DNA of 64,000 bases from Candidatus Poribacteria bacterium. GTDB lineage: Bacteria > Poribacteria > WGA-4E > WGA-3G. Position 1 is the first letter of the stretch; each line of letters starts with the position of its first letter. Shown piece by piece: positions 52,255-60,318 of this stretch. The notes under the pieces are model-generated. The model did not search any database and was not told the DNA's origin. It saw nothing but the letters and a program-made list of their open reading frames with translations. Where the stretch lies: NCBI GenBank assembly GCA_022827225.1, contig JAJDTJ010000044.1, positions 62,001 to 126,000 of the forward strand. The letters run 5' to 3'. A program made the position numbers and the translations under genes.

Positions 52255-53158
52255 CAGCGCGCTTTTCCCCCTCTAATTCTTCGTTAAGTTCTTGAATCTC
52301 CGCCAAAAGCCTTGCTTCAAGCTTCCTCTCACCAGTCTCGCGTGCAAGTGTGAGGGCTGTCTCAAAATCCGCGAGTGCTTTCTTTTTCTCTCTGAGGCTG
52401 CGTTCTATCACGCCCCGTTCGACGTACGCTTCAGCGTATTCTGGCATTCGGCGAATCGTTTCGTCATAGTCAGCAATAGCAGCCTTATATTGACACAGGA
52501 ATCCCTTCGCCATCGCTCGATTCCAATATGGGACAGCACTCTCAGGATAGAATCGAATGGTGTGGTCAAAGTCTTCAATAGCACTTTCATGCTCCCTAAG
52601 CATCAACTTGGTAAGCCCTCGGTTATGGTAGGCTTCCACCAAATCCGGGTTCAACCGCAAAGCCTCATCGTGATCGGCGATGGCAGCTTCATGATTGCCT
52701 AATTTTGTCCGCACGAAGCCACGGTTCGTATATGCCTCGGCATCCCCAGGGTTGAGACGGATCGCCTCATCATAGTCGGCAATCGCCGCTGTATACTGTC
52801 CCAGAGCATCGTTGATATTCCCTCGTTGGGTGTAAGCTTCCGCATAACCAGACTTAAGACGAATCGCATTGTCGTAGGCAGTCAACGCTTCCTCTTTTTT
52901 CTTCTGCTCCGATAAGAGCATGCCGATAGAGAGCCACGCGCGAGCGGCGACTCCGTTATCAACCTCCTCTACGAGATTCACGAGTGAGCGCCATTTTTCA
53001 AGCGCTGCCGCGATTTTCCCTTCTTCTTCCAACAAATGCGCATCGGCAATCGCCTTATCTATCAGCGAAAATGTGGGTGGCGTTTGATATGCTTGCATCG
53101 TTTCCTCAACTTTCACTGTGCTATCTTCAACAATCGGCTTTCTTGATTTTTTACCCAT
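52247..53158 (-). CDS. TPR-repeat protein
   Basis: 303 residues from the Met at 53158, with GGAGG nine bases upstream; the longer frame to 53245 adds 29 unlikely residues. N-terminal basic/coiled region (about 1-60), then six or seven tetratricopeptide repeats of the type A-Y-x-x-R-G-x-x-x-x-x-L-G-x-x-x-x-A-I-x-D-Y-D-E-A-I-R-L-N-P. TPRs are protein-binding scaffolds. It leads a three-gene run, TPR, nuclease-like, patatin, with overlapping or adjacent ends. Confidence 0.87.
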   Translation of the reverse strand: MGKKSRKPIVEDSTVKVEETMQAYQTPPTFSLIDKAIADAHLLEEEGKIAAALEKWRSLVNLVEEVDNGVAARAWLSIGMLLSEQKKKEEALTAYDNAIRLKSGYAEAYTQRGNINDALGQYTAAIADYDEAIRLNPGDAEAYTNRGFVRTKLGNHEAAIADHDEALRLNPDLVEAYHNRGLTKLMLREHESAIEDFDHTIRFYPESAVPYWNRAMAKGFLCQYKAAIADYDETIRRMPEYAEAYVERGVIERSLREKKKALADFETALTLARETGERKLEARLLAEIQELNEELEGEKRADA

Positions 53159-53290
53159 CGGTTTGTTCCTCCGCCTCTGCCTTAGTAACAAAATACCACA
53201 TCTCTTTGCCGAAATCAACCGAATTTTATATTGACACAAACCCACAATTTCTGTAAAATGCTATTCAAAACAGCCTAACGAGGAGAAATC

Positions 53291-54013
53291 ATGAACCGTA
53301 GAAATTTTTTAATTCAAGGCAGTACCGCAGTCGCAGGACTGCTGCTCGCCAGCACTCCGCTGCGTCTTTATGCAGACCATCACGAGCAAGCGCATAGCCA
53401 TGGCCATATGCTGCCAAAACTCAGCTACCCGCACGATGCACTTGAACCACACATTGACAAACGTACAATGGAGATCCATCACGGAAGACATCACCAAGGC
53501 TACGTCAATAAACTTAACGCCGCAATAGCGAATCATCACGACTTGGAGCACCTGTCAATTGAGGCGCTGCTTCGGAACATTGACAAAGTGCCGATGGACA
53601 TCCGTCAAGCCGTTATCAACAGCGGCGGTGGACACGCCAATCATACGCTCTTCTGGAGCATTATGATTCCCGGTGGTAGCGAACCGACAGGTAAAGTCGC
53701 AGAGGCTATCCAATCCACGTTTGGATCACTCGATGCTGGCAGTGAGATGTTCGCCAATAAAGCAAAAACGCATTTCGGATCCGGATGGGCATGGCTCGTC
53801 GTCGATGAAAACAAGAAGTTGCAGATCTATTCAACATCGAATCAAGACAGTCCTTTGATGGAAGGACACACGCCTATCCTCGGTCTTGATGTCTGGGAAC
53901 ACGCCTATTATCTGAACTACCAGAATCGACGCGCCGATTACGTTGACGCTTGGGGTGAGATTGTCAACTGGGAACAGGTTAACGCTAACTATGTTGCGGC
54001 GACGAAGGCTTAA
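53291..54013 (+). CDS. Tat-exported Fe/Mn superoxide dismutase
   Basis: 240 residues. A Tat signal ([10 protein letters not shown] then a hydrophobic core) precedes a His-rich spacer and a full Fe/Mn SOD: [13 protein letters not shown], metal His in [12 protein letters not shown] near 117 with its His in N-H-T-L-F-W, and [10 protein letters not shown]. Dismutates superoxide outside the cytoplasmic membrane. It lies 34 bp before another Tat-exported enzyme. ATG with AACGAGGAG upstream. Confidence 0.92.
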   Translation: MNRRNFLIQGSTAVAGLLLASTPLRLYADHHEQAHSHGHMLPKLSYPHDALEPHIDKRTMEIHHGRHHQGYVNKLNAAIANHHDLEHLSIEALLRNIDKVPMDIRQAVINSGGGHANHTLFWSIMIPGGSEPTGKVAEAIQSTFGSLDAGSEMFANKAKTHFGSGWAWLVVDENKKLQIYSTSNQDSPLMEGHTPILGLDVWEHAYYLNYQNRRADYVDAWGEIVNWEQVNANYVAATKA

Positions 54014-54047
54014 AATCGCGCCTACCAAAAAACAGTGAGGAGGCATC

Positions 54048-55178
54048 ATGGAACGCAGAGATTTTTTGCGGCGAAGCGGTCTAACGCTCACGGGGTTGCT
54101 ACTCAGCCCTTGGGCAGTCTACGCTTTCCCAAGCCGTGAGGGTGAAGTGCTGATCCCGTTCACCGATCAACCACCACCTTCAGAGCGGGTTTTGTTGGAT
54201 TGGAGCAAATTGGATACCTTTATCACACCGAACGATGAATTCTTCAACGTTTCACACTACGGCAAGCCTGAAGTCGATCTCGCGGCGTGGAAATTAGAAA
54301 TAAGCGGCTTGGTTGATAATCCGATGATGCTCACGATTGACGATATTAAAGCCCGCCCTCGACAGGAGGTAACCTTCACCTTGGAATGCTCCGGCAACCA
54401 TGGATTCCCAACGTTTACAGGCGCAATCGGCAACGCGAAATGGGCAGGCACACCCCTCGCACCGATCCTCAAAGAGGCGGGTATTCAAGAAGATGGCATT
54501 GAGGTTATCTTCTTCGGACACGATGTCGGCGAAGAGGAGCGGCGAAAAGTCAAGATGCGTCAAAACTTCGCACGGAGCATGTCCGTTGAGGACGCTTTGG
54601 AAGATACTGTACTTCTTTGTTATGAGATGAACGGTCAACCGCTGCCACACGCCAACGGAGCCCCGCTCCGCTTGATTGCCCCCGGTTGGTACGGTATCGC
54701 CTGTGTCAAATGGCTCAAACGCATTGAGGTCCGCGACACACGGTTTATGGGACGATTCATGGGACGCGATTACGTCACCATGCGTGAAGAGAAACGTCCC
54801 GATGGCGAATCGATCTGGATGGAGACCTCGGTCGGCAGAACAAAGTTGAAATCGTTAGCAGCGAAGGTGACGCGCATCGGCGATAAGTACCGTGTCTACG
54901 GTGCCGCCTGGGGCGCGCCTATCAAAACCGTTGAAGTTAGCATTGATGGCGGCGCGTGGAAAACAGCCACGATTGAGCCCGAAGAAGACGCGGAATTCGC
55001 TTGGAAAATTTGGCATCTCGACTGGAACAACCCCACGAAAGGCGAACACACCGTTGTCTCCAGAGCGATTGACACAAAGGGCAACATCCAACCCGCAGCC
55101 GATTCCGACTACATCACCGGAAAGCACACCTATTGGGAAAGCAACGGACAGATCGTCCGCAAGATTCACATTGCGTAG
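54048..55178 (+). CDS. Tat-exported molybdopterin oxidoreductase of the sulfite oxidase family
   Basis: 376 residues. Tat signal M-E-R-R-D-F-L-R-R-S; Moco domain from about 50 with N-V-S-H-Y-G and the Mo-ligating Cys114 in T-L-E-C-S-G-N; then the Mo-co dimerisation domain (Ig-like, about 260-370) with V-S-I-D-G-G-A-W and W-x-x-x-W-D. Family members oxidise sulfite or reduce other oxyanions or sulfoxides. Without a heme domain or partner cytochrome gene the electron acceptor is unknown. 34 bp after the SOD and 10 bp before the PhyH gene, so the three may be cotranscribed. ATG with GAGGAGG upstream. Confidence 0.9.
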   Translation: MERRDFLRRSGLTLTGLLLSPWAVYAFPSREGEVLIPFTDQPPPSERVLLDWSKLDTFITPNDEFFNVSHYGKPEVDLAAWKLEISGLVDNPMMLTIDDIKARPRQEVTFTLECSGNHGFPTFTGAIGNAKWAGTPLAPILKEAGIQEDGIEVIFFGHDVGEEERRKVKMRQNFARSMSVEDALEDTVLLCYEMNGQPLPHANGAPLRLIAPGWYGIACVKWLKRIEVRDTRFMGRFMGRDYVTMREEKRPDGESIWMETSVGRTKLKSLAAKVTRIGDKYRVYGAAWGAPIKTVEVSIDGGAWKTATIEPEEDAEFAWKIWHLDWNNPTKGEHTVVSRAIDTKGNIQPAADSDYITGKHTYWESNGQIVRKIHIA

Positions 55179-55188
55179 GAGACTTGAT

Positions 55189-55971
55189 TTGATCAATATA
55201 ACCGATGCACAGAGACAGCAATTCCAAGAGGAAGGCTATCTTATTTTAGAAAATGTTATCTCGGAGCCGCTGCTGGAACTCCTTCGCGGGGAGTGCGGGA
55301 CCTTTATCAATCAGATGGACGCTGAGATGGAACGGCAAGACACGGATGTACTCGGTCTCAACCATCGCGGTAAACGATATTTCGTCTCAAACTGCTTCAG
55401 GAAACAACCGAAGCTCCGCGAATTTCTGTTCAGCGACCTCATGGCGGATGTCTGCCGTGCCACCTTAGGCGAGACAGCATATCTCTTCTGGGAACAGTAC
55501 GTCGTCAAGGGCGCAGAAGAAGGGATGAAGTTCAGCTGGCACCAGGATTCCGGCTACGTTGGTTACCCCGATCATAAGCCGTATCTGACCTGTTGGTGTG
55601 CTCTCGATGATATGTCCGAGGAGAACGGCACGGTCTATGTGATGCCGTTCTCGCGCATCGGTATCCGTTCATGGGTGAAACACATTCGCGATGACGAAAG
55701 TAACGACCTGGTCGGCTATTTCGGACCGGAGAAGGGTGTACCGGCTGTCGTGCCAGCGGGGAGTATTGTCGCGTTCACGAGTGTCAACTTCCACTGTAGC
55801 GGAACGAACTACACGAGCAACCTGCGGCGTGCGTATCTTGCACAATATTCAGCAGAACCGCTGCTTTCGCACGACGGGAGCCGCCTCTGGGGCAATGCCG
55901 AACCGTTATTGAAAGATGGAAAATCTGCCGTCGGAGAACCACCACCAGAGATTACGTCGCGGTTTGATTAG
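55189..55971 (+). CDS. Phytanoyl-CoA dioxygenase family (PhyH) oxygenase, TTG start
   Basis: 260 residues starting at TTG 55189 (the codon after TAGGAGACTTGATT, with AGGAG at proper spacing); a longer frame from 54892 overlaps the upstream gene and is spurious. Fe/2-oxoglutarate fold: G-Y-L-I-L-E-N-V-I, metal motif W-H-Q-D, distal His in V-N-F-H-C-S-G-T-N, and Arg in L-R-R-A-Y. Different substrate pocket from the PhyH at 41973 (low similarity beyond motifs). Follows the Tat molybdoenzyme by ten bases. Confidence 0.88.
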   Translation: MINITDAQRQQFQEEGYLILENVISEPLLELLRGECGTFINQMDAEMERQDTDVLGLNHRGKRYFVSNCFRKQPKLREFLFSDLMADVCRATLGETAYLFWEQYVVKGAEEGMKFSWHQDSGYVGYPDHKPYLTCWCALDDMSEENGTVYVMPFSRIGIRSWVKHIRDDESNDLVGYFGPEKGVPAVVPAGSIVAFTSVNFHCSGTNYTSNLRRAYLAQYSAEPLLSHDGSRLWGNAEPLLKDGKSAVGEPPPEITSRFD

Positions 55972-56019
55972 GGTAGATTGTGCGGCGGATCTCCCCGCTG
56001 CTCCTATTTATATTGTTTT

Positions 56020-57873
56020 CTATTTCGTATTATCAAGTTCTTGAAGAGATCGCTCAATCTCGGTTTTTAGTTCTTGTTTATTAGTTACCTCTGCTAATAC
56101 CAAGGCTTTCTGGAAATCTGTTTCTGCTTCCTGAGTTCCACCTAAGAGGGCATTTACTTCGCCTCGTGTATGATAGGCTTCAGCCAAAACAGGATTTAAC
56201 CGAATGGCTTTGTCACAGTCGGTGAGAGCGGACTCAGGCTGACCTAACTTAATTTTTGCAAACCCTCGATTAGCATAGGGCCAGTCATTATCTGGGTCTA
56301 ACCGAATAGATTCGTTGCAGTCTGCAAGAGCGGATTCATATTGACCAAGTTTGTTTTTCAAATGACCCCGGTTGTTATAAGCTACGGCGTTATCTGGTTC
56401 GATCCTGATAGTTTGATTGCAATCATCAATCGCCGATTCATATTTTCCTATTCCACATTTAGCATAGCCTCGCAATAAATAAGCTTCAGCGAAATTTGGG
56501 TAAAGGCGAATTCCGTTATCAAAATCAATAATAGCAGAACCATGTTGATTGAGGATGCATTTTACCATACCTCGCAATAAATAGGTTTCAATAGAATCTG
56601 GATTGAGACGAATGCCTTCATCAAAATCAGCAATCGCATTCTCATATTGTTTTAGGCTATACTTGGCATAACCTTGGTCGAAGTAGGCTAAAGCATCATC
56701 TGGTTCAAGTTGGAAACCTTTATCAAAATCAGCAATTGCAGTTTCATATTGTTCCAACTTAATCTTAGCACGTCCGCGCATGAAGTAGGCTTGGGCGTAA
56801 TCTGATTTGAGTTGAAGAGTCTTGTCGAAGTCAACAACCGCATCTTTATATTTTTCTATTTTGTATTTTGCATAACCACGCAAGAAATGAATTTTGGCAT
56901 CAGGTTCGAGTTGAAGAGTCACATCAAAGTCAGCAACTGCAGACTCATAACGATTCAGCACTATTTTGGCACAACCTCGCGAAGCGTAAACTACATATAC
57001 GAGCGAATTGTCTAGGTTTAGTCGTAGAGTCTCGTCAAAGTCAGCAACCGCAGACTCACAGCGATTCAGCGCGGTCCTTGCAACACCTCGCAATAAGTAA
57101 GCTTCGGCAAAATCGGGGATAAGGCGTACAGTCTCATCTAAATCAACAATTTCAGACTCATATTGACCTAACGATCCTTTCGCTCTCCCACGGTTGTAGT
57201 AAGCATTTGCGTGCTCTGGATTCAGGTATATCGCTTGATCGTAAGCCAAAATTGCCACCTCCTTCTTACCTCCGTCCGAAAGAAGGTTACCGATGGAAAA
57301 AAAAGCCTCCGCGGCAAGTGCGTTTGTAAGATTATCCTTTGGCCCCTTATCTTTCCTACGCTTTGAATTTACACCCGCCGTTAGTTCGGGGAATAGGTCT
57401 GTCAATTTTGGAAAGTGTTCGTCCTCATACTGTGAGGTGAGGCCACCGATGAAATCCATCAATGGTGCTAAAGGATGTTTTTCATCATCACCGACCACAT
57501 AGATTAACTCTTTTAGCACCTCATCAAGTCGTTCATAGTCGGCTTTGGTCAGTGCTGCGAAACTATTATTGGCATTCCGAGTCACTGTATCGGTTAATGC
57601 TTCAAACACCCCCACAAGCCATTGGTAGTCGCTTTCTGGGTATGGACCAGATTCAACCTGTTGTTGTACCGATGCTTGTATGGGTTCAGAAGACGGAATT
57701 GGAACTTCAGGAGTGATTTCCCACATTAGTGTTTGTAGCCGATTGGAACTGAATTCAGCACTCGCCAACTTTTGGAGGAATCTGCTAATGTCTATTTTTT
57801 TAAATAAAACATTAAATCCCAAAGAAACTGGTGTTGGTGATACATTCTGTGTAGGAGGTTTTTCAGTTAACAT
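56020..57873 (-). CDS. TPR-repeat protein coupled to a HigB-like toxin gene
   Basis: 617 residues. N-terminal ~210 residues are not TPR (L-F-K-K-I-D-I-S-R-F-L-Q-K-L-A-S-A-E-F-S then a helical region). From about 210, eleven or twelve TPR units of the A-Y-x-x-R-G-x-A-K-x-x-L-x-Q-Y-E-x-A-I-x-D-x-D-x-x-I-R-L-x-P type follow. Soluble; no signal peptide. ATG lies three bases after the HigB-like stop, so the two are likely translationally coupled. Its function could be to bind and control the toxin, but it has no antitoxin family motif, and TPR proteins serve many roles. Confidence 0.85.
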   Translation of the reverse strand: MLTEKPPTQNVSPTPVSLGFNVLFKKIDISRFLQKLASAEFSSNRLQTLMWEITPEVPIPSSEPIQASVQQQVESGPYPESDYQWLVGVFEALTDTVTRNANNSFAALTKADYERLDEVLKELIYVVGDDEKHPLAPLMDFIGGLTSQYEDEHFPKLTDLFPELTAGVNSKRRKDKGPKDNLTNALAAEAFFSIGNLLSDGGKKEVAILAYDQAIYLNPEHANAYYNRGRAKGSLGQYESEIVDLDETVRLIPDFAEAYLLRGVARTALNRCESAVADFDETLRLNLDNSLVYVVYASRGCAKIVLNRYESAVADFDVTLQLEPDAKIHFLRGYAKYKIEKYKDAVVDFDKTLQLKSDYAQAYFMRGRAKIKLEQYETAIADFDKGFQLEPDDALAYFDQGYAKYSLKQYENAIADFDEGIRLNPDSIETYLLRGMVKCILNQHGSAIIDFDNGIRLYPNFAEAYLLRGYAKCGIGKYESAIDDCNQTIRIEPDNAVAYNNRGHLKNKLGQYESALADCNESIRLDPDNDWPYANRGFAKIKLGQPESALTDCDKAIRLNPVLAEAYHTRGEVNALLGGTQEAETDFQKALVLAEVTNKQELKTEIERSLQELDNTK

Positions 57874-57876
57874 AGT

Positions 57877-58206
57877 TCACTTTCTCCAATTTCCTGTATC
57901 GTACTCATTATGCGTTAGCACTTGATCAATAAACACAACCTGTTTCGCGTATTGCACGACCGCGATAAGACGAGCATCGTTGCCACTAATGTTGAAAATG
58001 TTGAAAACCGTCAATGTTACCGATTCGCGATTAAACCTTCTGGGTCGAACCTTCACTGGAGAGACACGTCCGAATGTCTCACGCAACTCAATAATTGACT
58101 TGAAACTTCCTTCTCTCATCAGTTGCACCCAATGGTTGAGGGAGGCACGAGCATTCGGATGTCGCTCTGCAAATTTTGCCAATTCATTTGCCCTAACAAT
58201 TCGCAT
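57877..58206 (-). CDS. higB: HigB-like toxin (RelE superfamily mRNA interferase)
   Basis: 109 residues from the Met at 58206, the position where HigB proteins begin (M-R-I-V then E-L-A-K-F-A-E-R-H-P-N-A-R-A-S-L). Later D-A-R-L-I-A-V-V-Q-Y and V-F-I-D-Q-V-L-T-H-N-E-Y-D give the family's Y-x-x-x-x-V-x-I-x-x-V-x-T-H-x-E-Y end. A basic insert of about 12 residues (V-K-V-R-P-R-R-F-N-R) lies before the C-terminal strands. HigB cleaves mRNA on the ribosome. No XRE-type HigA antitoxin follows; a TPR gene does, three bases downstream. A longer frame to 58344 is judged unlikely. Confidence 0.75.
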   Translation of the reverse strand: MRIVRANELAKFAERHPNARASLNHWVQLMREGSFKSIIELRETFGRVSPVKVRPRRFNRESVTLTVFNIFNISGNDARLIAVVQYAKQVVFIDQVLTHNEYDTGNWRK

Positions 58207-58383
58207 AAAAGAATCATGTAGTGTGTTTGTTGTATTAACGGGTATATCTGTTCTTGAGATACCAACAGAGGATCCGCGAACACCGTGAAGATAATCTGCC
58301 CTCAAAACCGCTAATATTACACTACATGAAGATCTATATGGCAAGGATATTGCATTGATAGAAACAGCACACTCAAGTTATTC

Positions 58384-59676
58384 CTATTCGTCTTGGAAGA
58401 CTTGACCGTTAACGTTCCCAACCGGATGACGACTAAACCCTGTCAAATAACCCCCGATCTGATCTTGGATATCCCGCGCAGGTGTAGCAGAACCGACGTA
58501 ATGACTAATCAGAATACCGAACGCAACAACCTCACCATCTGCCGTAGTTGTATACCCAGCAAGCGCAGAGACACCGCTTAGCGTCCCCGTCTTTGCACGC
58601 AACACGTTTTCAGCGGACACACCTTGCATCCGATTCATCAAGGTGCCGTCAACGCCAGCAATCGGGAGCGATGCCAAATACTCCGGCATCAACTCAAAAT
58701 TTTGATACATGTAGACGAGCAGCTGCGTGAGTAATTCAGCGTTGATGAGATTGTACCGAGAGAGTCCAGAACCGTCAACGAACCGATGCCCCGGCGGTTC
58801 ACCCGTGATTTCTTCTAAGAATTCGTTGACAGCATCTCTCCCTTTCTGCCACGTTCCGGGTTCACCCATCACCTCGGCACCTATAGCTTTGAAAAGCAGT
58901 TCAGCAATCCAATTATCGCTCGGTTTGTTCATTGATTTGATGATATTGGCGAGTGGCGGCGATAAGTGTTTGGCAACCGTACGCGCATCTAATGGGACCG
59001 TTCCAGGAACGACATCACCTATCACCTCAATACCTTTTTCCATGAGTTCGTTTTTCAGTAGATAGCCGCACGCGAGAGCTCTGCTCCGTGTACCCGGTTC
59101 GGGTTCTATTTGTCTGATGCTTAAAGCACTGATCCGAAGCGGTCGATCGTCCCACATCCATCCAGGACCTTCCCGAACAGTGTCAAGATATGTCGCATCA
59201 ACAACGATATCGCCTTGTATGGATTCTACACCGGCTTCAAGCAACATATCGACAAGTTTCACTATATCTTGAGGTTGAAGCACCGGGTCAGCTCTACCTT
59301 TGAAATAAATGTCCCCTATCACTTGTGTATCCGCATCCGAATCAACATAGAGGGTCGTTTCAAACCGGTAATCTGCCCCCAGTCTTGCCAAGGCGGTTGC
59401 TGCTGTAAAAAGTTTCGTCGTGGAGGCGGGATGGTGTAATTTGAACGGATTCTTTTCATAAATCACCTCTCCTGTTTCTACAGCAACAACCTTTATGCCA
59501 ATGTTGGCAGTTGTAAACAAGGTTTCCCGTAAGACAGTATCAATATCGGTATGTAATTTTTCGAGCGGGTCTACAGGAGTTGCTGGCGGCTGCGTCTCAA
59601 CCGGTTTCGCTGTGAATATTCCGCAACTTGAGAACAACAAAGCACTGCAGACAAGCAAAATGGTATAGGTTTTCAT
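58384..59676 (-). CDS. dacB: D-alanyl-D-alanine carboxypeptidase/endopeptidase (PBP4, DacB), lipoprotein
   Basis: 430 residues from the ATG at 59676; a TTG four codons earlier is also in frame. Lipobox L-F-S-S-C at Cys18, then the three penicillin-binding motifs: S-x-x-K (S85-T-T-K88), S-x-N (S-D-N-W) and K-T-G in A-K-T-G-T-L-S. A domain insertion between the first two motifs is as in class C PBPs. It trims or cuts peptidoglycan cross-links in the periplasm. Lipid anchoring fits a role at the cell-envelope surface. Confidence 0.92.
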   Translation of the reverse strand: MKTYTILLVCSALLFSSCGIFTAKPVETQPPATPVDPLEKLHTDIDTVLRETLFTTANIGIKVVAVETGEVIYEKNPFKLHHPASTTKLFTAATALARLGADYRFETTLYVDSDADTQVIGDIYFKGRADPVLQPQDIVKLVDMLLEAGVESIQGDIVVDATYLDTVREGPGWMWDDRPLRISALSIRQIEPEPGTRSRALACGYLLKNELMEKGIEVIGDVVPGTVPLDARTVAKHLSPPLANIIKSMNKPSDNWIAELLFKAIGAEVMGEPGTWQKGRDAVNEFLEEITGEPPGHRFVDGSGLSRYNLINAELLTQLLVYMYQNFELMPEYLASLPIAGVDGTLMNRMQGVSAENVLRAKTGTLSGVSALAGYTTTADGEVVAFGILISHYVGSATPARDIQDQIGGYLTGFSRHPVGNVNGQVFQDE

Positions 59677-60318
59677 TGTAAAATCCAAAAATATGTAAAT
59701 ACTCCGTTGTAGGTACCGTTTGCCAGTAACAGGTGGGTTCCCTATCTCAAACCGTGCCTACCGAAATCCAAGATGATAAACTTTATTATAAATCATAACA
59801 CAATTGCCTGGATTGTAAAAGAAAAACGTATAGGACTTACGCATGATGCTCTTTTGTAGCAAGTGGTTGTTGGAGGGATGGTTATTAGTTATTGGTACGC
59901 TACGCTTTTGGTTGTTAGTTAAGAGCGAATTTTCTCTGAAAACCCTCTTAACTTATAACCAAAAACCAAAAGACGTACTCGCCGCACCATTAACCAATCA
60001 CCATTAACCAGCTACAGTTTGTGACACCAGAACGCTCGGTTTTCCGAGAAATCTCATCTAACAGAACAGGAAACTCCAGTCAAAATTGCGTCCGTCCTGA
60101 CGTATATGCTTCAACAGGCATTTATAGTGAAACGTAAAATAAATAGCCCCGCCGAAAACCACAAATGCCTTGACTTTTGCCCCTAAATGTGGTAAAATTT
60201 TAGTAATAATTAAATGGGAATTACTAAAAGGAGACACCGATTTTTTTGGCATTGTAGGGTGAAGTTTATAAGCCTATATTTAAAAACGCAAGCCAAAACT
60301 TGCAGTGAAAAAAATAAC
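59677..60318. other. Intergenic region between divergent genes, with MITE-like element
   Basis: 642 bp. Holds the expanded element copy E (59832-60098) and an AT-rich region 60100-60318 that should carry the citramalate synthase promoter. No RNA gene or riboswitch recognised. Confidence 0.5.
59832..60098. mobile_element. MITE-like element, expanded copy E (267 bp)
   Basis: Ends AGGACTTACGCA and GCGTCCGTCCT. Between them are the standard left (CTCTTTTGTAGCA) and right (CAGTTTGTGACACCAGAACGC onward) parts of the 120-bp element, with about 147 bp inserted where the left arm of the central hairpin should be. The insert is related to that in copy D (shared TGGTACGCTACGCTTTTGG-like and AACCAAAA strings). 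Confidence 0.72.

Noticed and set aside
54892..55188. Long N-terminal extension of the PhyH gene at 55189
   Set aside because: It lies entirely inside the molybdoenzyme gene in another frame and codes for low-complexity basic residues. TTG 55189 has a good ribosome binding site and begins the conserved domain.
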